A stretch of 38,283 bases of DNA from Pseudomonadota bacterium (GTDB taxonomy: Bacteria > Desulfobacterota > Desulfuromonadia > Geobacterales > Pseudopelobacteraceae): positions 1-38,283 of the forward strand of contig JABBNX010000014.1 in the NCBI GenBank assembly GCA_019352135.1. Direction: 5' to 3'. Under the pieces are notes generated by a model. That model was not told the origin of the DNA, did no database searches, and saw only the letters and a program-made list of their open reading frames with translations. Of this stretch, positions 6,866-14,491 are shown in pieces. The position numbers and the translations under genes were made by a program. Each line of letters opens with the position of its first letter. Position 1 is the first letter of the stretch.

Positions 6866-9800
6866 TTATTTTTGTCTCCAGTACATCGGAATAACAGTCC
6901 CACCTTTAAGCGGATCTACATTAATGATGTTGCTACCTGTACTAGTTAACGCTTTAACTGTGCCATCTGCGGCGACGACAACAACAACACCGGACGGAAT
7001 ACCGGTGCCAAGCGCTTGCTTCCGGTCACTGCGCAGTAAAACTTTACCAGCAGAGTTAGTAGAGTTCTTGTTGACAGTTGTGGTAGAGTCATTGGTCGTG
7101 TCATAATTGATAACAGAGTTGCCATTGCGATAATTTAATGCGTATAGCGTTGCCACTCCCACATCAGACGAGCATAACGTTGTAGTTGCTGCAGATCCCG
7201 GCTTGAAGGTTGTGAAATATGCCACCTTATTAAACACTGTTGGGGCAGCAAGTACTTTTTCACCATCATTTGTAACTTCATTTAGCTTAATAAACCAACC
7301 GTAGTTTGAAGATGAACTCAGTGTATTTAAGATTGCATCAACTGTTGCTTTATTTGCAACGGTATTCGTGTTTGTTTCTTGGATCGTGTCAGCAGTAACA
7401 TCAAGCATATTGGTTTCGTACTTCGTAGTCGTAGTAATCGCTGGGCCATAATCTTTCAGTGCATACATACGGTCGGTTACCGCGAGATTCAACGGGTGCT
7501 CACGATCGCCGGTGCCGAAAAACAGCATCTTGTAGCTTGGTTCCGAAACAATTGACGGCGGATAAAAGATTTTTCGGCCACGATCTGTATCAGTAGAGTT
7601 CAATGGATTTGAGCTGAATATTTTCGAACCGGTCCAACTTGATGAATTCGCCGAACTCAGGTCGAAGCGCCATATGTTGCCACCGGTATCTCCAGCATAA
7701 ATACGATTTGTATAACCGGAATTCGTCGCATCAATTGTTGCAAGATTCGTAGGGAACGAATAGACCAGTGCTGGATTGGTTGTTGCCGACGCCGTCGCTC
7801 CGTAGGTATAACTCCATAGTATGGCCGGTGGATTCGCTGTTGCCACAGTTGGCACACCACCAGTCAGAGTTGCGAGAGTTACAATATAGATACCACGCCC
7901 TTTTGCGGAAGTATAGTATGGAGCCGTACCAGTTCCTGGATTTGAACTTGTAAAATTACCAGTGCCTGTTGCAGAACCAGCAATGCCGGTTTCAACACCT
8001 TGAAAGTTTTGCGTGGCACCGTAGCGACCGTCTTCGTGTGGGTTGTCATACCCGGCACCGAATACAGCCGCTATTTTATCCGTGCTGCCAGTACGTATTT
8101 TTATTATTTTCGGCTCGCTCCATGTTTCTGCAAGCTCAGAGAAGCCATTAGTTGCATTAGAAAAGGTCCAGAGTAGCGTTGGCGAAGCTGGATTAGACAC
8201 GTCCAATGCGTAGTAGTTCCCAGTCGTAGGCGACCGGTCAGAGCCTCCACCGCGACCTTCGCCAAAAATGATGATAACTTTGTCACCGTGCGCTGTATTG
8301 ATAATCCCGTCATTTGACTTGTTGTAGGTATAGGTAGTAACACTCGAATCTACAAAATATGAATGAGTAACACCGGCCGGAATATTCTGCAATGTTGGTA
8401 GCAAATCCGGTGGAACAAAAGACCAAGCCTCAGTTCCGTTGTAATCGTTAAACGCATGGAGCATCCCGTCATTGCTGCCGACAAAAATCAGAGATTTATT
8501 CGCAGTAGTCGCCTCAGCTGAAGACGAGTAAGTTGCATAATTGACTACCACTGGGCGTGAATGTAATACATCGCCCATAATCCACTCACGGTTTTCGGTG
8601 GTATTTCCATTTATATTATGATCGTATGTGTCTGTGCCACGAATAAAGTTAACAATTTTGTCACGATCAGAGGTAAGCGTGACATTAAGCATCGCTGGCG
8701 AAACGTGCGTAGTATCAAAGTCAACTAACGAAGTGCTTGCAGAAGAAAGCATCGTCTTAATAACACGTGCCGATGGTGTCGTATTTTCCAATTGTCCGCC
8801 AACACCACCCTTATCTACATCGCCACCATCAACGATAGATCCCCAATAGGATTGTGTCGTACTTCGGAAGCTTCCATTAGAAAAACCGCTGGGAATAGTG
8901 GCCGCGGTATTATCGTCTATTCCAAACGGAGCAGCATTGTCAACCCAAGTCGCAAAGTTGCCGTTCGCATCTTTGATATTAAGATTTTGCGTCGTTGTGT
9001 CTTGGATTAGCCCATACTTCTTCAAGTTTCCAATCCACGAAACTCCAGTTTGTGGGGTAAAAAAGCCCATATAGACACGATCAGCGCCATAGGTGCGATT
9101 CTGCGGGCTAACCGGTACGACCGGGGCAACAAAAGTAGAATTGACTTCATTGATAGACGAAACGATTTGTAGCAGTGATCTGGTTAATCCAGCTTCGTCT
9201 CCGGCGTTATAGTATTTTCCGCGACCATGTGTACTATCCGCAGCTATCCCGAGCATCGCGATAGCATTAGCATCCGAGCCGCTGAGACCAAAACCGATGG
9301 TGTAGGTTGAGATGTTCTGAGTACTGTTATATAAGTATTTGGCAATTGCCGGTGTTGCGTTGTTAATGCCGGTGTTATTGTTCCCAATCGGAAAGTTGCT
9401 GCAATACCTAGATTTACAACCATCTGGTTCGCAACTATTAGTATCGCATATCGTTCCAAGCAAATTCGCTTGATCCGTAGTATACCCATCCCTATTTGCC
9501 AATCCGTCTGTTATCAATATGACATAATTCTTCTGGCAAGGTGCTTCTATCGGCGCGGTCGCTGTAGTAAGTTTGCCATTAACTACCCCGATAGTCGAAT
9601 CAAATGCCGGGGCGCCGCAATTGCTGCCTGCAGCGTCACAATTTCCAAACGATCGACCGGCCTCCAGAAGCAATTGACCAGGAAACGTGCCGATTGCCTC
9701 TGTTTCACCATAAGGCGGCGGAATCGTTGGCCAAGCGAATTTGATCGCATTAATTGCAGCCTTAAAAGCATCCTTATTCGTCGTTGTCGATGAAGTTGAA

Positions 9801-10537
9801 GGGAATGGGTCATCCATCTTCTTAACGGAGGTGATATACGGAGTTGAAGAGGAAGCTGGTGAACCAGTAAATTTCATAAATTGTCCTCCTCCTGTCGCCG
9901 AAGGATCTTCTTTCTTATAAAATGTCATCAGCCCGAATTTGATGTTTGGCGTAGAATTCACCATGTTTTTGAGAACGCGTATGGCAACATCTGCTTTAGT
10001 GACAACTATACTCGATGGAGAATTTAGATAATTAAGGTAATTTCCAGTGGCGTATGATTTTGTTGAGTTTGAACCGCAGGTACCATTCGAGTTTAGCTGC
10101 TTATTATTGCTTAGATAGTATCCATTGCTAATTAGCGAAGACGTATACATGCTACCACATTTGTTGCTCGGCAAGCTATTCAGTGTCGTAGAAACATTAT
10201 TTGCGATAGAATTTCCGACCAAGTCACCGACCGTATTACTTATTAAATATACGTTTCTGGGATCACAGTTTATTGTTCCGGTATTACCAGTGGTGGCAGA
10301 AGTACAACCCATTACCGTCGGTGTGTAAATAGTATTTGCGTCGTACTCTCCTCCGGAGATCGGATCCCTCATACTCGAGGAAGTATCTAAGGCAATAAGA
10401 ACATTCGGCTGTAATGTTGAAGCGACACCATAAATCGATGTATCTCCCGGATACATATCTGGCTCTGCGAAGGCACACGTAACATTAAAAAACAGTGCCG
10501 AGAGGCTAATAACACATAGGTTATATCTAGTTTTCAT
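6866..10537 (-). CDS. pilY1: Type IV pilus tip adhesin/biogenesis factor PilY1
   Basis: Large secreted tip protein that promotes pilus assembly, surface sensing and adhesion in characterised species. The 1223 residues begin with a signal peptide (cleavage near AFA/EP, residue 24). A von Willebrand A-type domain follows with an intact MIDAS start DTSSSM at residues 51-56, a region FGLMTFYKK near 200, and NYVILITDGLANRDG around 340. The C-terminal half carries the PilY1 beta-propeller: FVGSNDGMLHAFNDYNG, then KVIIIFGEGRGGG, IAAVFGAGYDN, NRIYAGDTGGNIWRFDL and MLFFGTGDREHPLN. Several cysteines lie in the N-terminal half (CDTNSCEPDGCKSRYC). GGAGG lies 6 bp before the ATG. It sits 12 bp after the small secreted-protein gene and belongs to the pilVWX unit. 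Confidence 0.95.
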   Translation of the reverse strand: MKTRYNLCVISLSALFFNVTCAFAEPDMYPGDTSIYGVASTLQPNVLIALDTSSSMRDPISGGEYDANTIYTPTVMGCTSATTGNTGTINCDPRNVYLISNTVGDLVGNSIANNVSTTLNSLPSNKCGSMYTSSLISNGYYLSNNKQLNSNGTCGSNSTKSYATGNYLNYLNSPSSIVVTKADVAIRVLKNMVNSTPNIKFGLMTFYKKEDPSATGGGQFMKFTGSPASSSTPYITSVKKMDDPFPSTSSTTTNKDAFKAAINAIKFAWPTIPPPYGETEAIGTFPGQLLLEAGRSFGNCDAAGSNCGAPAFDSTIGVVNGKLTTATAPIEAPCQKNYVILITDGLANRDGYTTDQANLLGTICDTNSCEPDGCKSRYCSNFPIGNNNTGINNATPAIAKYLYNSTQNISTYTIGFGLSGSDANAIAMLGIAADSTHGRGKYYNAGDEAGLTRSLLQIVSSINEVNSTFVAPVVPVSPQNRTYGADRVYMGFFTPQTGVSWIGNLKKYGLIQDTTTQNLNIKDANGNFATWVDNAAPFGIDDNTAATIPSGFSNGSFRSTTQSYWGSIVDGGDVDKGGVGGQLENTTPSARVIKTMLSSASTSLVDFDTTHVSPAMLNVTLTSDRDKIVNFIRGTDTYDHNINGNTTENREWIMGDVLHSRPVVVNYATYSSSAEATTANKSLIFVGSNDGMLHAFNDYNGTEAWSFVPPDLLPTLQNIPAGVTHSYFVDSSVTTYTYNKSNDGIINTAHGDKVIIIFGEGRGGGSDRSPTTGNYYALDVSNPASPTLLWTFSNATNGFSELAETWSEPKIIKIRTGSTDKIAAVFGAGYDNPHEDGRYGATQNFQGVETGIAGSATGTGNFTSSNPGTGTAPYYTSAKGRGIYIVTLATLTGGVPTVATANPPAILWSYTYGATASATTNPALVYSFPTNLATIDATNSGYTNRIYAGDTGGNIWRFDLSSANSSSWTGSKIFSSNPLNSTDTDRGRKIFYPPSIVSEPSYKMLFFGTGDREHPLNLAVTDRMYALKDYGPAITTTTKYETNMLDVTADTIQETNTNTVANKATVDAILNTLSSSSNYGWFIKLNEVTNDGEKVLAAPTVFNKVAYFTTFKPGSAATTTLCSSDVGVATLYALNYRNGNSVINYDTTNDSTTTVNKNSTNSAGKVLLRSDRKQALGTGIPSGVVVVVAADGTVKALTSTGSNIINVDPLKGGTVIPMYWRQK

Positions 10538-10549
10538 GCAATCCTCCAG

Positions 10550-10954
10550 TTACAATGTTGATGCTCGGCCATTTTTGCCTTGCATATCGAATACTGGTAC
10601 GGAAAAATTTAGCCGGTTCCCAGTCGCCCAATCCAATGGTTCATCCGTCTTGAAACATGTTCCGTTCGGGTGTAGGCCTCCTCGCCAGAGTCCGGTAGAT
10701 TCAAGAGCCTGTCGTGCATCAGCGCAAGGGACCGCTGACGGAAACATTCCGTTTACACCTCTGATCCAACCGAGATTGGACCGAAGTCGGCAATATACAC
10801 GATGCGGTTGAAATCGACCGGCGTAAGTAACCGTAGCATCATAGCCCGATACAATATTACCGGATACTTTTTCGGATGTCGCATGTACCGGAGTCGTGCT
10901 GTAACTTAACGCCATAAAACAAAATAAAGATCCTATTAACAGATATCGAAGCAT
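10550..10954 (-). CDS. Small secreted cysteine-containing protein between pilX and pilY1
   Basis: I do not recognise a family. I chose ATG at 10952-10954 because GGGGAGGA lies about 7 bp upstream; an earlier in-frame start at 10990 would lack such a site. The 134-residue product has a clear signal peptide (MLRYLLIGSLFCFMALSYS, cleavage probably after VHA). The mature part holds three cysteines (YCRL, VPCAD, GTCFK) and several aromatic/Gly motifs (LGWIRGVNG, GLWRGGLHPNG, NRLNFSVPVFD). It lies 35 bp after pilX and 12 bp before pilY1, so it is almost certainly co-translated with the tip genes. Its place suggests a periplasmic or extracellular helper or subunit of PilX/PilY1, which is inference from position. 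Confidence 0.75.
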   Translation of the reverse strand: MLRYLLIGSLFCFMALSYSTTPVHATSEKVSGNIVSGYDATVTYAGRFQPHRVYCRLRSNLGWIRGVNGMFPSAVPCADARQALESTGLWRGGLHPNGTCFKTDEPLDWATGNRLNFSVPVFDMQGKNGRASTL

Positions 10955-10989
10955 ATAATATCCTCCCCTGTAATGTAGAAGTACTGTCA

Positions 10990-11580
10990 TTATTGTGGTA
11001 CAACTTTTGCGATCTGTGCTTCTATTGTTGCTGACGAATTGTTTGGCTCAGTTGCAATTGCAGTCGAAACAAAATAGTTTGCTTTAAAGCTTGTTGATCC
11101 TCCCAAGCTGGAATCTTCCTGTGTCCCATAACCAGGAGGAAGATTACCGCTTCCGACGAATTCAACTTTAACTTGTACCGTTGAATTGTTCGGCAGAGTA
11201 ATAACATTATAGCTAGTTCCGGTTGCTACACCTTCGGCAAAGTTTGAATTCAAGCTATGACCTCCAGCCGCGGGCCACGTGGTGGTGTTGCCATTCAAAG
11301 AGAGATAAATCTGGCTATAGGTCTCTGCAAATTGCAGTGCAGCATCTGCGGAATAAAAAGCAACCTGGTTATTATGGCTATTTCCGGTGATCTTCAGTTC
11401 GGAGGTCGTACTGTCAAGCAGTGTTGTACCTAGAATGCTAAGCAGCAGCAATGTTATAAGTACAATAATAAGGACAATTCCATCTTCGTTGTCAAGACTG
11501 GAACCATTACGACGAAGTCTGAGAACCGGTTTCAGCACTTCCTTGGATTTGCTCTCGCTTTGCATAACCTGTTCGGTCAT
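10990..11580 (-). CDS. pilX: Minor pilin-like protein PilX
   Basis: PilX-family minor pilin; with PilV, PilW and FimU-type proteins it primes pilus assembly and holds PilY1 at the tip. The 196 residues have a long basic leader (about 33 residues) followed by the PilX_N signature DGIVLIIVLITLLLLSILGTT, with a cleavable Gly before Ile. Next come the conserved ITGNSHNNQVAFYSADAALQFAE, typical of PilX (the A-x-AA-Q-x-AE motif), and a beta-rich C-terminal domain. Glu at +5 is absent, as is common in this family. The ATG overlaps the pilW stop by 4 bp. Confidence 0.9.
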   Translation of the reverse strand: MTEQVMQSESKSKEVLKPVLRLRRNGSSLDNEDGIVLIIVLITLLLLSILGTTLLDSTTSELKITGNSHNNQVAFYSADAALQFAETYSQIYLSLNGNTTTWPAAGGHSLNSNFAEGVATGTSYNVITLPNNSTVQVKVEFVGSGNLPPGYGTQEDSSLGGSTSFKANYFVSTAIATEPNNSSATIEAQIAKVVPQ

Positions 11581-12446
11581 CGCTTATTCCTCAGCATTAT
11601 TAAAGAAGTCAGTTGTTTGTTTTTCGGTCCGGAGCTCGTTGCAGCTGTGCCATCGAGAGTAACTCGGACTGCCCGAATTGTGTTGGGCGAGGAAGAAGGC
11701 GGTACCGAATCTTCAGTACCGTCCTCATACACGTAGGAGAATCTCAACTTAGAAATATAACTCGCGATAATGTCTTCGCTGCCATTCGTCGAACGCGCTA
11801 AACAGGTCTGGTTTGCCGGACAGCTCCCACCGGTTACCAGATAGAACTGAACGATGTCAAAAGGACCGTGTGCGGTGAGGCTTGCAGCTTTAGCAAACAT
11901 ATCGCCATTCGCAACATCTCCGTCGCCTACTGCAAATGCACCAGAGCCATTAACCGAAAGGCTTTGGCTAGCTGGTATGCCCGACACAATTAGCGTCGTA
12001 TATGTAGCAAAAACGGGAGTATCCGTTAAAGGTTTAATAAGCCGGACTCTATCACCGTTTGCAAACCCCGAAGAAGAATCAACAGCCGAACTATACATTG
12101 CATAGACTGTGGTTCTTGTTTTAGTTTTTGTTGCACGGGCATATATGCCATCGGACGACGCGGTATTTATTGTTACGCTTGAGGTCCAATTGCCAAATAT
12201 ACCAGCAGCCAATGGAGTCGTTGTCAGCGGAACCAGAGTCCCGGCATTCTTGAGAGTACTTGTAATTGACTCCATCGCCATACGAAGGTTCTGCTGCATC
12301 TCGATGGTCTCATCTTGAACATACGCATTTTTTAAGTGCGCGATATAGAGTGAAAATATAGCTCCTAGCACTATGCCAAGCATGGCGAGAACAACGAGAA
12401 TTTCGACGAGTGAAAATCCACGATTATTTGAGTTAACTACTTTCAT
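11577..12446 (-). CDS. pilW: Minor pilin PilW
   Basis: PilW-family minor pilin of the type IV pilus tip complex. The 289 residues begin with a short leader, MKVVNSNNRG, and cleavage motif G/FSLVEILVVLAMLGIVLG with Glu at +5. The helix continues into MQQNLRMAMESITSTLKNAGT, a characteristic PilW stretch, and then a large beta-rich domain. That domain holds two cysteines (GGSCPANQTCLA) likely forming a local disulfide, and a segment (ISKLRFSYVYEDG) near the C-terminus that is typical of the family. It overlaps both pilV (4 bp) and pilX (4 bp), so the three pseudopilins are translationally coupled. Confidence 0.93.
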   Translation of the reverse strand: MKVVNSNNRGFSLVEILVVLAMLGIVLGAIFSLYIAHLKNAYVQDETIEMQQNLRMAMESITSTLKNAGTLVPLTTTPLAAGIFGNWTSSVTINTASSDGIYARATKTKTRTTVYAMYSSAVDSSSGFANGDRVRLIKPLTDTPVFATYTTLIVSGIPASQSLSVNGSGAFAVGDGDVANGDMFAKAASLTAHGPFDIVQFYLVTGGSCPANQTCLARSTNGSEDIIASYISKLRFSYVYEDGTEDSVPPSSSPNTIRAVRVTLDGTAATSSGPKNKQLTSLIMLRNKR

Positions 12447-12964
12447 ATAATCCTCTTAAAGCCAGAAAGCGTCATTGGACTAAATCCAGGGCCATGGATT
12501 GTAACCGCAACCATGACATTTCCAGCACATATACTGTTTGATGACGTTCCTATTGTGATGGAATATGTTGCGGTATATGTCCCCGCACCCGTGACCGTAA
12601 TGCTTGTTGCAGCACTATTAGGGTCTAAATCATACGATACGTCTGTAGAATTGTTGACAAACAGAGGATCATCAATACCCTTCGCCAAAATATCTTCCAA
12701 AGCTGCCTGTCCTAAATTATTTGCAACTGAATATCGTGCAGCTTTCTGGTTGGCACTCATGGAAACTACAAACATTGATACAACCGCCATGACGCCTATT
12801 AGCAACAACGTTAACGCTACGAGAACTTCCACAAGAGTGAAACCTTTATTGTTGGCAAATGAGCTCTTATCAACAGGGAGAAGACTGTAATTGTTAGATT
12901 TGGATTCATTGAGTGGGGATAAGAACTTTTTAGTATCTATCCATTTATATACGCATGACTCCAT
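12443..12964 (-). CDS. pilV: Minor pilin PilV
   Basis: PilV-family minor pilin. I chose the ATG at 12962-12964 because TTAGGAG sits 5-6 bp upstream; a TTG five codons earlier is in frame but overlaps that ribosome site. This gives 173 residues with an unusually long leader of about 40 residues before the cleavage site NNKG/FTLVEVLVALTLLLIGVMAVV. Glu is at +5. The following ANQKAARYSVANNLGQAALEDIL is the usual PilV helix end, and the remaining beta domain is small. It is the first pilin gene of the unit, about 80 bp after the zinc-ribbon gene. Confidence 0.9.
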   Translation of the reverse strand: MESCVYKWIDTKKFLSPLNESKSNNYSLLPVDKSSFANNKGFTLVEVLVALTLLLIGVMAVVSMFVVSMSANQKAARYSVANNLGQAALEDILAKGIDDPLFVNNSTDVSYDLDPNSAATSITVTGAGTYTATYSITIGTSSNSICAGNVMVAVTIHGPGFSPMTLSGFKRII

Positions 12965-13044
12965 GGATTCTCCTAACAATACTTAATGGCACTAAAATTG
13001 TTTGTACATTTTAAACATACTGAACTACAAACCTACCAATGATG

Positions 13045-13572
13045 TTACCTCTTGTAAACTGACAGGACAACAGTGGCTGAAATGAGCAACAATAATACAC
13101 CAAGAATAATCATATTTCTTTTCGAAAACATTTTCACCACAAGCCGCTCCATCGGCGTCAATATTTTCCCTCGACAATAAATACATACCTTCAGTTCTGG
13201 CGCAATCAGTTTTTGGCAATAGGGACAGTTAACCATTTTTTCTTTCACGATTGGCTTTTGTTGTTGTTTCTTTTTGCGCTCCGCCAGTTTTTCTGCCTTC
13301 AACTCTTTATATTTTTCATATTCGCGGGCGTAATCTTTATAGATTAATGATCCAGTTATCGTTGCAAACAGCTCTTCAAGCTGTTTCAGGTTTTCTGAGG
13401 CACCAGCTCGCACAATAGAATCAGACGAGCGCATTGCCTTGCCATAATCGTCCTTCAACTTCCGATAGGTTCTCTCCACCTGTTCAGGATTGTCGCTGAA
13501 CGAAAGCCCCATTGCCTTGTAGCAAAGCTCGATATCGGAAAACTCCTTTTCCTTCTCTGAAACATCACCCAT
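13045..13572 (-). CDS. Zinc-ribbon, single-pass membrane protein with J-like N-terminus
   Basis: Not a named family I can assign. The 175 residues fall into three parts. First is an acidic/basic helical N-terminus (about 12-105) whose pattern FSDNPEQVERTYRKLKDDY...YKDYAREYEKYKE resembles a J-domain without the HPD motif. Second is a zinc-ribbon CPYC-x9-CIYC at about 115-132. Third is a C-terminal transmembrane helix at about 150-170 with a short basic tail. The membrane would hold the soluble part in the cytoplasm. The start has GGAGG upstream. A sigma54 promoter lies about 80-95 bp ahead and pilV follows, so it is probably the first gene of the minor-pilin operon. An assembly or regulatory role is a guess. 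Confidence 0.8.
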   Translation of the reverse strand: MGDVSEKEKEFSDIELCYKAMGLSFSDNPEQVERTYRKLKDDYGKAMRSSDSIVRAGASENLKQLEELFATITGSLIYKDYAREYEKYKELKAEKLAERKKKQQQKPIVKEKMVNCPYCQKLIAPELKVCIYCRGKILTPMERLVVKMFSKRNMIILGVLLLLISATVVLSVYKR

Positions 13573-13650
13573 TCCTTTTCCCCTCCGACTACCAATTGCA
13601 GATCATACAAAAATGTTTGACATCCAACATTAAAACAATATCGATTCTGA

Positions 13651-13666
13651 AGCAAAATTAGTGCCA
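13651..13666 (-). promoter_or_regulatory. Sigma54 (-24/-12) promoter for the pilVWX-pilY1 unit
   Basis: The minus strand reads TGGCACTAATTTTGCT, i.e. TGGCAC-N5-TTGCT, with GG and GC separated by exactly 10 bp as RpoN requires. The predicted start is near 13640, leaving a leader of about 68 nt before the zinc-ribbon gene at 13572. rpoN itself and a sigma54-dependent activator are encoded upstream in this window. Confidence 0.8.
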
Positions 13667-13761
13667 CATATTTAAAAAAGCTATCTACCTATAATAAAGC
13701 CTGTTTTTCACAACATCAGTCCTGCTATGCAATTTATACATAACAAAAGTGATATAAAGAA

Positions 13762-13796
13762 GCCTCTTGCTATGCAATCTTTTCATAGCAAGAGGC
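13762..13796 (-). terminator. Intrinsic terminator after the cysteine-rich pseudopilin
   Basis: A perfect 13-bp stem, GCCTCTTGCTATG (13762-13774) with CATAGCAAGAGGC (13784-13796), and a 9-base loop. On the minus strand the stem is followed by TTCTTTAT, a moderate U tract, so it fits termination of the long run ending at 13883. On the plus strand no U tract follows. Confidence 0.7.
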
Positions 13797-13882
13797 CATT
13801 TAGCTGTTCATATTTCAGTAAAACGTAATACACTTAACAATAGATGACTCGGTTACGCCAAATTTTCAAAAGAATGCCAGCA

Positions 13883-14449
13883 TTACAACAGTTCCCACAC
13901 CCCATTAGCACATCGACGCAACACATAGCCCACAGCAGATGAATTTGACGTAAGCGCCATGGCACCTCCCTGACCGTTTACGAGGTACACGGTACCAGCA
14001 TTGCTGGTCATATCCCGATTACAAACCATCGTGTTGTTGACCTGGAAAGTAACGCCGTCTTCTGTAGCAGCCAACCCCGGCACTGGTCCGCACGTCCCAT
14101 ACCCGAAATGCAATCCTCCGCCTTTACCTGCCACTTTGAAGGAACGCAGGACCTCATCGTCAGCTGTATTCCAACTGCCGTCCATCCCCCGATCTGACGC
14201 AAGCGCAACAGTGCTGTTGTCGGTGTTAAATGCTACTGCATGAGCCTGATCTGATGAGAGTGCCAATGCTTTGGCTTCTTTAACAACCTGGCATATATCG
14301 TACATGGTGATCTTCAAAACACAGTTACCGTAGTAAGCAGCAACAACCGGCATTGCAATGACACCTAAACAAATAATAACAGCCAAGACAATGACAAGTT
14401 CCAAAAGGGAAAAGCCTTCAGCATTGGTGCGACTATGTTTCTGCGCCAT
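13883..14449 (-). CDS. Cysteine-rich GspH/FimT-type pseudopilin
   Basis: Pseudopilin of a type IV pilus or type II secretion-like system. The 188 residues carry a short leader, MAQKHSRTNAEG, and the class III site G/FSLLELVIVLAVIICLGVIAMP with Glu at +5. The GspH-like globular domain has KEAKALALSSDQAHAVAFN, SDRGMDGSWNTADDEVLRSF and GVTFQVN. It contains five cysteines beyond the helix (NCVL, DICQ, GTCGP, VCNRD, RRCAN), unusual compared with the other pseudopilins here, suggesting disulfides. It is the last gene of the run and follows the DsbC-like gene by 42 bp. It is separated from the other fimT-like gene by the whole minor-pilin operon. Confidence 0.85.
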   Translation of the reverse strand: MAQKHSRTNAEGFSLLELVIVLAVIICLGVIAMPVVAAYYGNCVLKITMYDICQVVKEAKALALSSDQAHAVAFNTDNSTVALASDRGMDGSWNTADDEVLRSFKVAGKGGGLHFGYGTCGPVPGLAATEDGVTFQVNNTMVCNRDMTSNAGTVYLVNGQGGAMALTSNSSAVGYVLRRCANGVWELL

Positions 14450-14491
14450 AACAAGGAACCTTCCTCTAGGACTGCATCGCCAGCATAAATT

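Larger units (their letters stand above)
13573..13882. other. Intergenic region between the pilD/PTS run and the minor-pilin operon
   Basis: About 310 bp without a gene. It holds, in transcription order, the terminator hairpin of the upstream run (13762-13796), a second copy of TGCTATGCAAT (13723-13733, also inside the hairpin at 13768-13778), an AT-rich stretch where activator sites could lie, the sigma54 promoter (13651-13666) and the leader of the zinc-ribbon gene. I see no small ORF with a convincing ribosome site. Confidence 0.6.

Noticed and set aside
6808-6903. Longer N-terminus for the FimT-like protein
   Set aside because: It would extend into the pilY1 coding region and give a leader of more than 50 residues; the ATG at 6807 gives a normal leader.
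12987-13001. Plus-strand TGGCACTAAAATTGT resembling a second sigma54 promoter
   Set aside because: The -12 position is GT rather than GC and it points along the plus strand, where no gene follows; it lies in the zinc-ribbon/pilV gap.
13762-13796. Hairpin considered as an insertion-sequence end or attachment site
   Set aside because: It stands alone with no partner repeat, integrase or transposase; a minus-strand terminator explains it better.
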